Shown piece after piece: positions 44,986 to 53,547 of a stretch of 64,000 nt of DNA; positions within the stretch are counted from its first letter, which is position 1; every line of letters begins with the position of its first letter. The stretch is taken from contig NZ_CAMLIG010000021.1 of the NCBI RefSeq assembly GCF_946480185.1, positions 10,638 through 74,637 on the forward strand. The letters are read 5' to 3'. A program made the position numbers and the translations under genes. Below the pieces are notes generated by a model. That model made no database searches. It was not told where the DNA came from and saw nothing but the letters and a program-made list of their open reading frames with translations. Origin of the DNA: an uncultured Pedobacter sp. GTDB lineage: Bacteria; Bacteroidota; Bacteroidia; Sphingobacteriales; Sphingobacteriaceae.

Positions 44986-45983
44986 TTTTTATCAATTATA
45001 GATTGGAAAAAAATAGAAACTTCATCTACAGATTTACTGATAACAATTGGGTCATCATAAAATTGGAAGTGAAAAATTTTATCCATCCAAACCGATTTTT
45101 TGTTTTCTTTGGGAAGTGAACTATAGATTTTTTTAGCAAATTCATAACCGCCATCACTCATCTCACCGTGAATCACCAAAGTTGGTTTTTCAACTTTTCT
45201 AGCAACAGACACAGCATCAAAAGTTAAAGTTTCTGCTTCGCTCATGGCTGCTACTTTATTTTCCCAACCGCCGCGGTAATTAAAATAGGGTGCCTTGGTT
45301 TCCCAGGGATGGTACCAATCGTAAATTGGCCGGGGTGGTAACAGTTGCGCTGTGCCACTGCTGTCAACAATTTTTATATAATCCACTTCACCCGTTTTTC
45401 CATACCTTTCTTTGGCTAATTTAGCCCTTTTCAGATGTTCTTTCCAAACGTTTTCATCGCCCAATAAATGCATCATGTTTTCTTTTATCAGGTAATTTCC
45501 TGAAACCAATGCCAAGGCCTTCACCCGTTTATCTTCAATAGAAACCTGCATCATTTCGTTTGTGCCATTGCAAATGCCGATGAGGAAAATTTTATGAGCA
45601 TCCACATTGTTTTTTGAAATTAGGTAATCAATTGCCGCTTCTACATCCTGTTCCTTATTTTTCAGGCTTTCAAACTGCCGAGGCAGTCCACCACTTTCGC
45701 CATAACTTCTTGCATCAAAACAAAGTGCAACAAAACCTTTTTCTGCCAACCGGGTGGCATATTGAATAGGAGATTGCTCTTTTACCGAACAAATGGGTCC
45801 TAAAATTACGACGGCAGGTTTTTTCTCCTGGCTATCGTCACTGCACAAAAGTCCCACTATATTTTGGTTATGGCTTTTAAAATTTATTTTTCTGGTACTT
45901 ACGTTTTTCATTTCTGAGGCCGGCTTTTGATTACAAGAATTTAAAATTAAAATTGCTGTGATACATAAAATTAGATGCTTCAT
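44982..45983 (-). CDS. Alpha/beta-hydrolase lipoprotein with cysteine nucleophile (dienelactone hydrolase-like)
   Basis: 333 residues. Lipobox ILILNSC (Cys17), so it is membrane-anchored outside the cytoplasm. The alpha/beta-hydrolase elements are PAVVILGPICSVKEQ, the nucleophile elbow GICNG (Cys138 instead of the usual Ser), an Asp-containing PTLVIHGEMSDGGYEFAKK and a C-terminal FHFQFYD. Cys in the elbow is typical of dienelactone hydrolases, which prefer lactone substrates. The start overlaps the DJ-1-like gene by 4 nt at 45980-45983. Substrate is not known. Confidence 0.85.
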   Translation of the reverse strand: MKHLILCITAILILNSCNQKPASEMKNVSTRKINFKSHNQNIVGLLCSDDSQEKKPAVVILGPICSVKEQSPIQYATRLAEKGFVALCFDARSYGESGGLPRQFESLKNKEQDVEAAIDYLISKNNVDAHKIFLIGICNGTNEMMQVSIEDKRVKALALVSGNYLIKENMMHLLGDENVWKEHLKRAKLAKERYGKTGEVDYIKIVDSSGTAQLLPPRPIYDWYHPWETKAPYFNYRGGWENKVAAMSEAETLTFDAVSVARKVEKPTLVIHGEMSDGGYEFAKKIYSSLPKENKKSVWMDKIFHFQFYDDPIVISKSVDEVSIFFQSIIDKK

Positions 45984-46774
45984 TTTTTATTTTTTAAATA
46001 CTTTACAACTAGTAGTGCTGTCTGTTTTCCACTGTCTCCTTGCTGTCCACTGATAAGATTTCCATCTTGTACTGCAAATGAAGTATAAGGTAAAGACCCG
46101 GTAACATATTTTGTGTTCAATTTTTTTGCTTCGTCTTCTATTCTGAATGGTTGCATCTTTTTACCAGCACCTTTGTCCACAATATCTTCTTCTGCATTAC
46201 AGAAACCTGTCCATTTTTTACCTTCAGCAAGTAATTTACCGCTACTCAATTTTGTATTCAGCAAAATACAAGAACCGTGACAAATGGTTGCAGATGCTTT
46301 CCCTGCTTCATAAAATTGCGCAAAAAGTTTATGTAAATTTTCATTGTTATAAAAAGTTTGCATGGGTCCTAATCCACCAACTACAAAGATTGCATCAAAA
46401 TTATTTGCTTTTATTTCGCTCAGTTTTACTGTGTTTTGCATCAGTTCAACTGTTTTAGGATTATGTTTAAAACCAGTGCTTACAAGATCTAGTCCTTTTG
46501 CGTTGGGACTTTCCGGATCGCTCCAGCCATCAAACACAATTGCGCCGCCCTCTGGTGAGGCTATCGTAATATCATACCCCGCTTCTTTAAAAACGTCGTA
46601 AGGCTGTGCTAATTCAGACAACCAAAAACCTATGGGATAGCCCGTTGTCTCAGATTTGACTTGATTGGAAACTACAAATACAATTTTCATTTTGTTTGAT
46701 TTTTTCGTTTGTGAATTTGCACTGCTAAAAAGTGCTAAAAAAGTTAACGCCGTAAATAAAAATACTTTTTTCAT
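45980..46774 (-). CDS. Secreted DJ-1/PfpI family protein
   Basis: 264 residues with a signal peptide (KKVFLFTALTFLALFSSANSQ). The flavodoxin-like DJ-1/PfpI domain has the nucleophile Cys165 in ATICHGSC and a conserved Glu at SPEGG (about residue 75). The insertion TGYPIGFWLSELAQPYDVF with Glu54 matches the Hsp31/glyoxalase-III-like branch, which hydrates methylglyoxal-type aldehydes. Export of such a protein is uncommon. It is second from the 5' end of the minus-strand operon, with 11 nt to the methyltransferase upstream and a 4-nt overlap with the hydrolase. Activity is inferred from family only. Confidence 0.87.
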   Translation of the reverse strand: MKKVFLFTALTFLALFSSANSQTKKSNKMKIVFVVSNQVKSETTGYPIGFWLSELAQPYDVFKEAGYDITIASPEGGAIVFDGWSDPESPNAKGLDLVSTGFKHNPKTVELMQNTVKLSEIKANNFDAIFVVGGLGPMQTFYNNENLHKLFAQFYEAGKASATICHGSCILLNTKLSSGKLLAEGKKWTGFCNAEEDIVDKGAGKKMQPFRIEDEAKKLNTKYVTGSLPYTSFAVQDGNLISGQQGDSGKQTALLVVKYLKNKK

Positions 46775-46785
46775 AATTGATTGTT

Positions 46786-47415
46786 TTAAGAATTTACCAA
46801 ACCTACTCTTGTTTTATTGAACTTATTCTCGTTTATTTTTTTGCTCACAGAAATTCCATTGTGAGATGCTTTAATAATTGAAGTTTCATAGGTTCCTAAA
46901 GCATTAATAATTTTAAAAAGCCGACCGTCATCGCCATACCCATCGATTACATTATGCATTGCGAAAATTCCCCCAACTGAAATTTTAGGATCCGATAATC
47001 TGAAAAATTCGGAGTAACATGCTTGCGGTTGCTTCATCCAGGTTGCATCAGAAAAAACAAAATCAAATGTTTTGTTTAGTTTGGGAATTATTTCGATAGC
47101 ATTTCCTTTTATCATTTCTATCAAATGGGAAACCTCGGCTCTTTTAAAATTCTGTTCGGCTTTTTTTAACCGTTCTTCGTTCAGTTCAATGGTAGTAATT
47201 TTTCCACCCGTTTTTGCTACGGCTTTTGCCAGCCAAATGGTAGAATGCCCGCTGGAAGTCCCAATTTCAAGTATGCTTTTGCAGTTATTTTTAAGAATTA
47301 GTTTTTCCAATTGCTGTCCGTCTTCAAACGGCACATTAAAATCTGTCCATTTGTTGCGATTTTGATCTAAAAATTTTTGAACGGTATTAAATTCGGGAAT
47401 AGTTTCGCTCATCAT
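46786..47415 (-). CDS. O-methyltransferase-like class I methyltransferase
   Basis: 209 residues; the second codon is also Met, so the start may be 3 nt later. SAM-binding motif I is CKSILEIGTSSGHSTIWLAKA (about residues 39-58), motif II ITTIELNEERLKKAEQ and motif III FDFVFSDATWM. The layout resembles catechol-type or caffeoyl-CoA-type O-methyltransferases, though the metal ligands are not assured. No signal peptide, so cytoplasmic. It lies 78 nt downstream of the AraC regulator in the same direction and 11 nt upstream of the DJ-1-like gene, probably one operon. Confidence 0.83.
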   Translation of the reverse strand: MMSETIPEFNTVQKFLDQNRNKWTDFNVPFEDGQQLEKLILKNNCKSILEIGTSSGHSTIWLAKAVAKTGGKITTIELNEERLKKAEQNFKRAEVSHLIEMIKGNAIEIIPKLNKTFDFVFSDATWMKQPQACYSEFFRLSDPKISVGGIFAMHNVIDGYGDDGRLFKIINALGTYETSIIKASHNGISVSKKINENKFNKTRVGLVNS

Positions 47416-47492
47416 TTTATTTATTTAATGATGTAAAGTTGCACACAAACTTTTTTCTAATGGTAGGACGAAAAGTAGAAAAGTAGGTGTTT

Positions 47493-48353
47493 TTAAGATT
47501 TCTTTCTAAAGTCTTGTGGCGATAATCCTGTGTGTTTTTTAAAGAATCGGGCAAAATAACTGTTGTCGCTAAAGCCCAAGTTATCGGCAATTTGGGTAAT
47601 TGTTAATTCAGAAAAATTAAGTAATTGTTGCGCTTCCAAAGCAATTCTTTCTGTAATAATTTGGGTAGAAGTTTTTGCGCTTACTTCTTTTACTATTGAG
47701 TTTAAGTGATGTGTAGAAACACTTAAAAGTGAAGCATATTGCAAAACCGAGAGATTTTCTGAAAAATGTAATTCAACTAATTTCTTGAATTTTTTAAAAA
47801 GTACAATATGATGATTGGTCGTGTTCTGATGCTTTGGAATCCCAAATAACATTTGGATATTTTTAAGCAAAACAAATAGCAAAGCCTGGACGACTTCTTT
47901 TGATATCTCAATTTGATTACATTCTCTATAAAGCAATTCTACTATTGGTTTTAAAACTGTTTCATCTTCTTTTTTGAGCTTTAAGAAGGGATTTTCGTGT
48001 AGATTATCTAAGTAGGAAAGTTCAAAAAGAATATTTTTATTTTGAAATATCTGCAGAAAAAATTCTTCTCTGAATAAAATGATAAACCCCTCAATATTTT
48101 CCCATTCTTCAAATAAATGCAGTTGCCCCGGTGAAATAAAAAACAAAGTATTGTCTGAAATGGTATAACTTTTATAATCAATATTTTGCTCGCTTTTTCC
48201 TTTGGTAATCCATAAAATCTCATAAAAATCATGCTTATGTGGAAACTCAATATGCTCTGGTTCCACCATATCTTCAAATCTGTCCACAAGGAAATCCTGC
48301 TTTTCGGTTTGATTTATAAGATCGGCTATTGAGATGCTCTTGAACATGTTCAA
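47493..48353 (-). CDS. AraC-family transcriptional regulator
   Basis: 286 residues, with an N-terminal cupin-like sensing domain (about 30-110) and a C-terminal AraC DNA-binding domain: LSVLQYASLLSVSTHHLNSIVKE, then LTITQIADNLGFSDNSYFARFFKKHTGLSPQDFRKK. A start codon four residues in (MFKSISIADL) is equally possible. It heads a minus-strand cluster of methyltransferase, DJ-1-like, hydrolase, DUF1304 and SRPBCC genes and probably controls them; the inducer is unknown. It is divergent from the GH11 xylanase gene, with 148 nt between. Confidence 0.92.
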   Translation of the reverse strand: MNMFKSISIADLINQTEKQDFLVDRFEDMVEPEHIEFPHKHDFYEILWITKGKSEQNIDYKSYTISDNTLFFISPGQLHLFEEWENIEGFIILFREEFFLQIFQNKNILFELSYLDNLHENPFLKLKKEDETVLKPIVELLYRECNQIEISKEVVQALLFVLLKNIQMLFGIPKHQNTTNHHIVLFKKFKKLVELHFSENLSVLQYASLLSVSTHHLNSIVKEVSAKTSTQIITERIALEAQQLLNFSELTITQIADNLGFSDNSYFARFFKKHTGLSPQDFRKKS

Positions 48354-48408
48354 AAAGTAATTATTGAGATTCTAATATCTACAAAAAGCGCTAAAAACCT
48401 ATAAGTTT

Positions 48409-48430
48409 GAACATTTTTACTATCATTTCC
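48409..48430 (+). promoter_or_regulatory. Candidate HTCS-binding site, copy 2 (upstream of GH11)
   Basis: GAACATTTTTACTATCATTTCC, 93 nt before the GH11 start. It agrees with copy 1 (39904) and copy 3 (57191) at 17 of 22 positions each. Consensus roughly G-A-ACATTTnTACyAyCATTyC. Confidence 0.55.
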
Positions 48431-48501
48431 GCCAAAAGTGCTCATATTTTGTTTCTAAATCTCTCGTTATTTGTGTCACCAAAAATAAATACTTTAATTA
48501 A

Positions 48502-49263
48502 ATGAAAAAAAATCAAACTTTTGCCAAAGTAACCAGGAGGGTTAATTTGGCAACATCTGTAGCACTTCTTGCCGGTTTTACAACATTTGTAGCATGTAAG
48601 AAGCAAACCATTGAAAAACCAGTTTTAACAGAAAGCTCAAAAAGGAGTGTCGATGCGACAGAAACAGCAAACTCCGGTTACAACGGAGGATATTGGTATG
48701 GTCATTATCAATCAGAAGCTAATGGGACGGTAAATTTTTCTATGGGAGATGGTGGGAATTTCGATATTCAGTGGAGTAATTATGACGGAAATTTTGTTGT
48801 AGGTAAAGGTTGGGAACATGGAGATCCTGCTCGTAAGTTGGGTTATAATTGTGGAATTTTTGATATGCAAGGTGGAGGTGTGTTAGCATATTACGGCTGG
48901 TCAAAATCACCACTTATAGAGTATTATGTTAATGAGAAATGGGGAAACGGTAGACCTGTTGGAAATGGAAATTTGATCTACTCCTATTGGTCAGACGGTG
49001 CCTTATATGATCTTTATGAGGACAATAGATATAACGCCCCTTCTATAGTAGGCCTTGCAGATTTTCATCAAGTATGTGCTACCCGAAGAACTCAAGCACC
49101 TACCGGAGAAAATATGCATATCAATTTTACAAATCATACATGGAACTGGAGAAACAACGGACAGGGATTAGGTAACGATATGTCACCAGATGCTAAGTTG
49201 GTAGCCGAAACTTATGGAGGTAATAGTAGCGGACGCGTAAATGCAACAGTTTGGGGCGAATAG
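48502..49263 (+). CDS. GH11 endo-1,4-beta-xylanase lipoprotein
   Basis: 253 residues. Lipobox-like TTFVAC (Cys32), then a linker and the GH11 jelly roll. Catalytic nucleophile Glu140 in SPLIEYYV and acid/base Glu236 in VAETYGGNSSG are present. The thumb loop reads APSIVGLADF, matching the GH11 PSI thumb, and the usual WSVR cord region is replaced by VCATRRTQ. It cuts the xylan backbone at the cell surface. A terminator follows directly, so the gene is expressed alone, from a promoter carrying motif copy 2. Confidence 0.92.
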   Translation: MKKNQTFAKVTRRVNLATSVALLAGFTTFVACKKQTIEKPVLTESSKRSVDATETANSGYNGGYWYGHYQSEANGTVNFSMGDGGNFDIQWSNYDGNFVVGKGWEHGDPARKLGYNCGIFDMQGGGVLAYYGWSKSPLIEYYVNEKWGNGRPVGNGNLIYSYWSDGALYDLYEDNRYNAPSIVGLADFHQVCATRRTQAPTGENMHINFTNHTWNWRNNGQGLGNDMSPDAKLVAETYGGNSSGRVNATVWGE

Positions 49264-49288
49264 TTTTAAATTGATAATTTACAGAGGG

Positions 49289-49329
49289 ACAAAGACCATA
49301 AGTTTTTAAGCTGATGGTCTTTGTTTTTA
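49289..49329 (+). terminator. Rho-independent terminator after GH11
   Basis: Arms ACAAAGACCAT (49289-49299) and ATGGTCTTTGT (49314-49324), loop 14 nt, followed by a T run. It isolates the GH11 transcript from the SUMF1-like gene. Confidence 0.85.
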
Positions 49330-49467
49330 TCATGTTTTTGCTTTAAGATCTTTTTCTACAAATAATTTTATCACATAACAGTGTCTCTCGATAATCGCCG
49401 TTCCAATCTTAGGATTATTAATTATAGCATCAAAATTCATTCGTTAAAACTACTAAATCAAACATAC

Positions 49468-50307
49468 ATGAAAAACCTACTCATTTCAGGTTTAGGCTTA
49501 GTGATAATTCTATTTTCTGGATGTGAAGAGAGAAATTTAAATAAGGGTAATTTGTTATTTATCAAAGGCGGAATATTCAAAAATAAGTACACCAATCTTT
49601 ATGGTAAGGATGTTCAGATTGCAGATTTTTATTTAGAAAAATATGAAGTAAACCAAAAGGAGTGGGTCGAAATTATGGGAACTAATCCTTCAAAGTTTAA
49701 AGGAGATAGTTTGCCTGTGGAAACGGTAGATTGGTATGACTGTATTGATTATTGTAATAAAAGAAGCTTGAAAGAAGGGTTAACTCCCTATTATCTCATC
49801 GAAAAAAAGAAAAAAGATTCCTCAAATTACAATCAATCAGATAATAAAAAGCTATTAGTGAACTTTAATAGTCAGTCAGATGGATACCGGCTACCTACCG
49901 AAGTAGAGTGGGAATATGCGGCGAGTGGCGGAGCCAAAAGTAAAAATTACTTGTATAGTGGAAGCAATAATATAAACGAGGTTGCCTGGTATTGGCGAAA
50001 TGCCGGAAGCAGTTACCTAAAAGGCACATGGGTATGGAAAGACATAGAGCATAATAACAGCCAAACTAAAAAAATCGGGCTCAAATTGCCAAATGAATTA
50101 GGCATTTACGATATGTCTGGGAATGTTAGAGAATGGTGCGAAGACTGGTATAGAGATGAAAAAATAAAGCCCGGATCAGTTAGGGTGGTAAGAGGCGGCG
50201 GTTGGGTTGGTGTTGAAGATATGTGTAAAGTAGCAGAACGCTCGTATCATACGGCAAATGGTAAAGCTAGAGATACAGGTTTTCGTTTATGTAGAACTAA
50301 ATTATGA
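49468..50307 (+). CDS. SUMF1/FGE-like lipoprotein
   Basis: 279 residues from MKNLLISGLG; an upstream GTG would add a non-signal leader, and the lipobox LFSGC (Cys19) supports this start. FGE-sulfatase-like fold: LEKYEVNQKEWVEIMGTNPSKFKG, PVETVDWYDCIDYCNKRS, RLPTEVEWEYAASGGAKS, and LGIYDMSGNVREWCEDWY, then RVVRGGGWVGVEDMCKVAERS. In true formylglycine-generating enzymes two cysteines sit in this last segment; here the first is Gly and only the second remains. So sulfatase maturation is unlikely; a binding or EgtB-like role is possible. Located between two xylanolytic genes. Confidence 0.85.
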   Translation: MKNLLISGLGLVIILFSGCEERNLNKGNLLFIKGGIFKNKYTNLYGKDVQIADFYLEKYEVNQKEWVEIMGTNPSKFKGDSLPVETVDWYDCIDYCNKRSLKEGLTPYYLIEKKKKDSSNYNQSDNKKLLVNFNSQSDGYRLPTEVEWEYAASGGAKSKNYLYSGSNNINEVAWYWRNAGSSYLKGTWVWKDIEHNNSQTKKIGLKLPNELGIYDMSGNVREWCEDWYRDEKIKPGSVRVVRGGGWVGVEDMCKVAERSYHTANGKARDTGFRLCRTKL

Positions 50308-50461
50308 TTGTAAATAAGGCTTGTGATATTGCTGATCTTGATTATAAACTTGGGGCAGTTTATATTATTGGAAGTAATGAGAAACTAAAAAACGGCGAAC
50401 AGCCGGTAGTTTAAAGAATAGATAGATATGTAAAGCTTTTATAAAGCCTAAATAAATTAAG

Positions 50462-51748
50462 ATGAATTTAAATATTGGAGAAAACAAAGGAATTAAGGTT
50501 TTTAAAATGCTCAGCGTAATTATCTTGTTGGCGCCAGCTATTAGTTTTTCACAGTATGAAAATGTAGATAAAAATCAAACCAAGGTTACTTACAGAAATA
50601 TTTTCAAGGAAGCGGGTTATCAAGAAAAAGCGATTAACGCAAAAGTTGAGAAAGCTTATCACGATTTATTTGAAGGCCCAAATAAAATTTATTTTGAAGT
50701 CGGCGATTCCATGGCTTATGTGTCGGATTTAAAAAATCACGATGCCCGAACAGAAGGCCTTTCTTATGGGATGATGATAGCGGTTCAGCTCAATAAGCAA
50801 GAAGTTTTTGATAGAATCTGGAGATGGTCTAAAAAATTTCTACAACATCAGGAGGGGCCGAGAGAAAGTTATTTCGCTTGGAGCATTAATCCAGAAACGA
50901 TGAAGAAAAATTCGGAGGGTTCTGCTTCAGATGGAGAACTCTACTATGTAACCAGTCTGCTATTTGCAAGTAATAGATGGGGGAATAATACGGGCATAAA
51001 TTATTATGCGGAAGCTAGAAGAATTCTTGATGCCATGTGGTTGAAAGATGGAACCGGAAATGTTTTTAATCTTATTAATACCGAACACAAGCAAATTACT
51101 TTTACGCCCGAGGGCGATAATTATAATTGGACGGATCCTTCATATCATCTTCCAGCATTTATGGAAATTTGGGCAAAGTATGCTAATGACGGTCATAAGC
51201 AATTTTATAATGATTGTGCAGATACTTCTCGGGCTTTTTTGCATAGAACTTGTAATTCAGTAACGGGGTTAAATCCCGACTATGCAGAATTTAGCGGAGC
51301 GTCACATTTTACCAGCTGGATGCCGGTTGCATTTCGATACGATTCGTGGCGTGTGCCAATGAATATATCAATGGATTTTATGTGGATTAACGCTGATGGC
51401 GAATGGCAAAAGAATTATGCCGAACGACTTCAATCTTTTTTAAGATTACGAGGAATTGATGCTTTTGAAGATCAATTTAATACAGACGGATCTTTACCCG
51501 AGTATATTTTAGAAGCTGGTGGATTCAGAAAACTGAGACATTCTTTAGGTTTAATTTCCACCGTAGCAACCACAGAGGCAATTTATAACAGAAATGGAAA
51601 GTTTGACTTTGTTAAGAAACTATGGGATGCAAAGTTAGAACCTTATCAGGATGGCTATTTTGATCCTTATTACGACGGACTTTTGTATTTATTTAGTTTG
51701 ATGCACCTGAGTGGTAAATACCAAATTATTGAACCAAAAATAAACTGA
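50462..51748 (+). CDS. GH8 exo-oligoxylanase-like enzyme (reducing-end xylose-releasing type)
   Basis: 428 residues with an N-terminal hydrophobic signal (LSVIILLAPAISFSQ). The (alpha/alpha)6 barrel GH8 has the proton donor Glu98 in HDARTEGLSYGMM, the GH8 helix segment WRWSKKFLQH, and SEGSASDGELYYVTSLL. The stretch WTDPSYHLPAFMEIWAKY is typical of the Rex subgroup (EC 3.2.1.156), which trims xylose from the reducing end of xylo-oligomers. The context of GH11, GH10 and GH43 genes supports xylan. The next GH43 gene starts 144 nt downstream. Confidence 0.88.
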   Translation: MNLNIGENKGIKVFKMLSVIILLAPAISFSQYENVDKNQTKVTYRNIFKEAGYQEKAINAKVEKAYHDLFEGPNKIYFEVGDSMAYVSDLKNHDARTEGLSYGMMIAVQLNKQEVFDRIWRWSKKFLQHQEGPRESYFAWSINPETMKKNSEGSASDGELYYVTSLLFASNRWGNNTGINYYAEARRILDAMWLKDGTGNVFNLINTEHKQITFTPEGDNYNWTDPSYHLPAFMEIWAKYANDGHKQFYNDCADTSRAFLHRTCNSVTGLNPDYAEFSGASHFTSWMPVAFRYDSWRVPMNISMDFMWINADGEWQKNYAERLQSFLRLRGIDAFEDQFNTDGSLPEYILEAGGFRKLRHSLGLISTVATTEAIYNRNGKFDFVKKLWDAKLEPYQDGYFDPYYDGLLYLFSLMHLSGKYQIIEPKIN

Positions 51749-51892
51749 TATTGAGTACGCTTTTTTACAAACAGCTAATTAGCAAAAGCAATTTCAATTT
51801 AAACAATCAATTTGAGGTAGCACTAACACAGCCTTTACTAGTTACAAATGCTTGTAAAGAAGACATAGCTCCTGTAAATAATGTATCGCATC

Positions 51893-53485
51893 ATGGAAAC
51901 AAAAAAATATATCATTGCGGGCCTAATAGGTTTAACAACTATTATTTCTACACATAATACTAATGCACAAACCAATAAAAAAGCCCATAACCCTTTAATT
52001 TATGCCGATGTTCCCGACATGAGCATGATTAGAGTTGGGGATACTTATTACATGAGTAGCACAACCATGCACATGGCTCCCGGAGTGCCCATCATGAAAT
52101 CCAAAGATTTAGTTAATTGGAAGTTGATGAGTTATGCTTATGATACTTTGGCCAATGTGGACGCAATGAATTTAACCAACGAAAAAAACGCCTATGGAGG
52201 TGGTTCTTGGGCAAGTAGCCTTCGCTATCATAAGGGGATTTTTTACGTTTCCACATTTGCACAAACTACCGGGCAAACCTATATCTACAGTACAAAAAAT
52301 ATTGAAAAAGAGCCTTGGAAACGCGTAACATTTAAACCTAGTTATCATGATCATTCTTTGTTTTTTGATGATGATGGGAAGGTTTACTTATTGTACGGAG
52401 CCGGAAAGCTCACTTTATTAGAATTAAACGATGATCTGTCTGGCGTAAAAGAAGGAGGATTAAACCAAGTAGTCATTGAAAATGCTAGCGAACCCAGCCA
52501 GATAAATGGAACAAAAGGAGGATTAAGCGCAGAAGGCTCTCAATTGTATAAAATCAACGGGAAATATTATTTGTTTAATATCACTTGGCCACCCAATAGT
52601 ATGCGTACGGTTGTCATCCATAGGGCAGATAAAATTACGGGTCCTTGGGAAGGAAGAATTGGCTTGCAGGATTTGGGCGTAGCACAAGGCGGATTGATAG
52701 ATCGGCCAGACGGAACTTGGTACGCTTATCTATTTCGTGATTTTGGAGCGGTGGGGAGAGTGCCCTATTTAGTTCCGGTAAAATGGCAGGACGGTTGGCC
52801 TGTACTGGGTGTGAACGGAAAAGTACCGGAAATACTTGATGGTTTACCAGCGAATAAAAGTCTAATTCCGGGAATCGTTAATTCAGATGAGTTCTCAAGG
52901 AAAAAAGGAGAGCCGGCTCTGCCTTTCGTGTGGCAGTGGAACCATAATCCAGACAATAGTTTGTGGTCTGTTAAAGCCCGTAAAGGATATCTGCGCTTAA
53001 CTACAGGTAAAATCACAGACGATTTTTTGATGGCTAGAAACTCACTGACGCAAAGAACTATCGGTCCTGTGAGTAACGGTTCTATATCAATAGATGTAGC
53101 TAATATGAAAGATGGTGATATGGCAGGTTTGGGTTTACTACAGAAAAATTATGGATTAGTGGCCATTAAAGTAGAAGGGAACAGCAAATCGATTATAATG
53201 ATTAATGCGAGTACCGGTAAGCCCGAAGAAGTAGCTCATATTCCGTTCAATCAAAAAAATGTCTTTTTTAAAGCTTCCTGCGATTTTAGAAACAGAAAAG
53301 ATATCGCAAATTTCTTCTACAGTTTGGACGGAAAAAACTGGAACTCCATTGGAACTCCGCTAAAAATGGCTTATACTATTCCACAGTTTATTGGCTATCG
53401 TTTTACACTTTTTAATTATGCAACAAAAACTTCCGGTGGGTCGGTTGACTTTGACTTCTTTCATGTCTCTGATAGCTTAGATTAA
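51893..53485 (+). CDS. Secreted GH43 beta-xylosidase/arabinofuranosidase
   Basis: 530 residues from METKKYIIAG; an ATG 12 nt upstream (51881) is also in frame but the later one gives the better signal peptide (IAGLIGLTTIISTHNTNAQ). The GH43 propeller occupies about residues 30-320 with the catalytic base Asp42 (ADVPDMSMIRVGDTYYM), and substrate segment HMAPGVPIMKSKDLVNWK. A C-terminal beta-sandwich (about 340-530; VNSDEFSRKKGEPALPFVWQWNH) is the GH43 C2 concanavalin-like domain. It removes side-chain or terminal pentoses from arabinoxylan. A tandem relative, the next GH43, lies 62 nt downstream. Confidence 0.9.
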   Translation: METKKYIIAGLIGLTTIISTHNTNAQTNKKAHNPLIYADVPDMSMIRVGDTYYMSSTTMHMAPGVPIMKSKDLVNWKLMSYAYDTLANVDAMNLTNEKNAYGGGSWASSLRYHKGIFYVSTFAQTTGQTYIYSTKNIEKEPWKRVTFKPSYHDHSLFFDDDGKVYLLYGAGKLTLLELNDDLSGVKEGGLNQVVIENASEPSQINGTKGGLSAEGSQLYKINGKYYLFNITWPPNSMRTVVIHRADKITGPWEGRIGLQDLGVAQGGLIDRPDGTWYAYLFRDFGAVGRVPYLVPVKWQDGWPVLGVNGKVPEILDGLPANKSLIPGIVNSDEFSRKKGEPALPFVWQWNHNPDNSLWSVKARKGYLRLTTGKITDDFLMARNSLTQRTIGPVSNGSISIDVANMKDGDMAGLGLLQKNYGLVAIKVEGNSKSIIMINASTGKPEEVAHIPFNQKNVFFKASCDFRNRKDIANFFYSLDGKNWNSIGTPLKMAYTIPQFIGYRFTLFNYATKTSGGSVDFDFFHVSDSLD

Positions 53486-53547
53486 GGCTTTAGTGAGTTT
53501 AATTATTGAGTTTTTCGAAAAATAAAAACGCTATAAACAATTATAAA

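Noticed and set aside
51751..51957. A 68-codon open frame between GH8 and GH43
   Set aside because: TTG start, overlaps the GH43 signal-peptide region in another frame, no family features.
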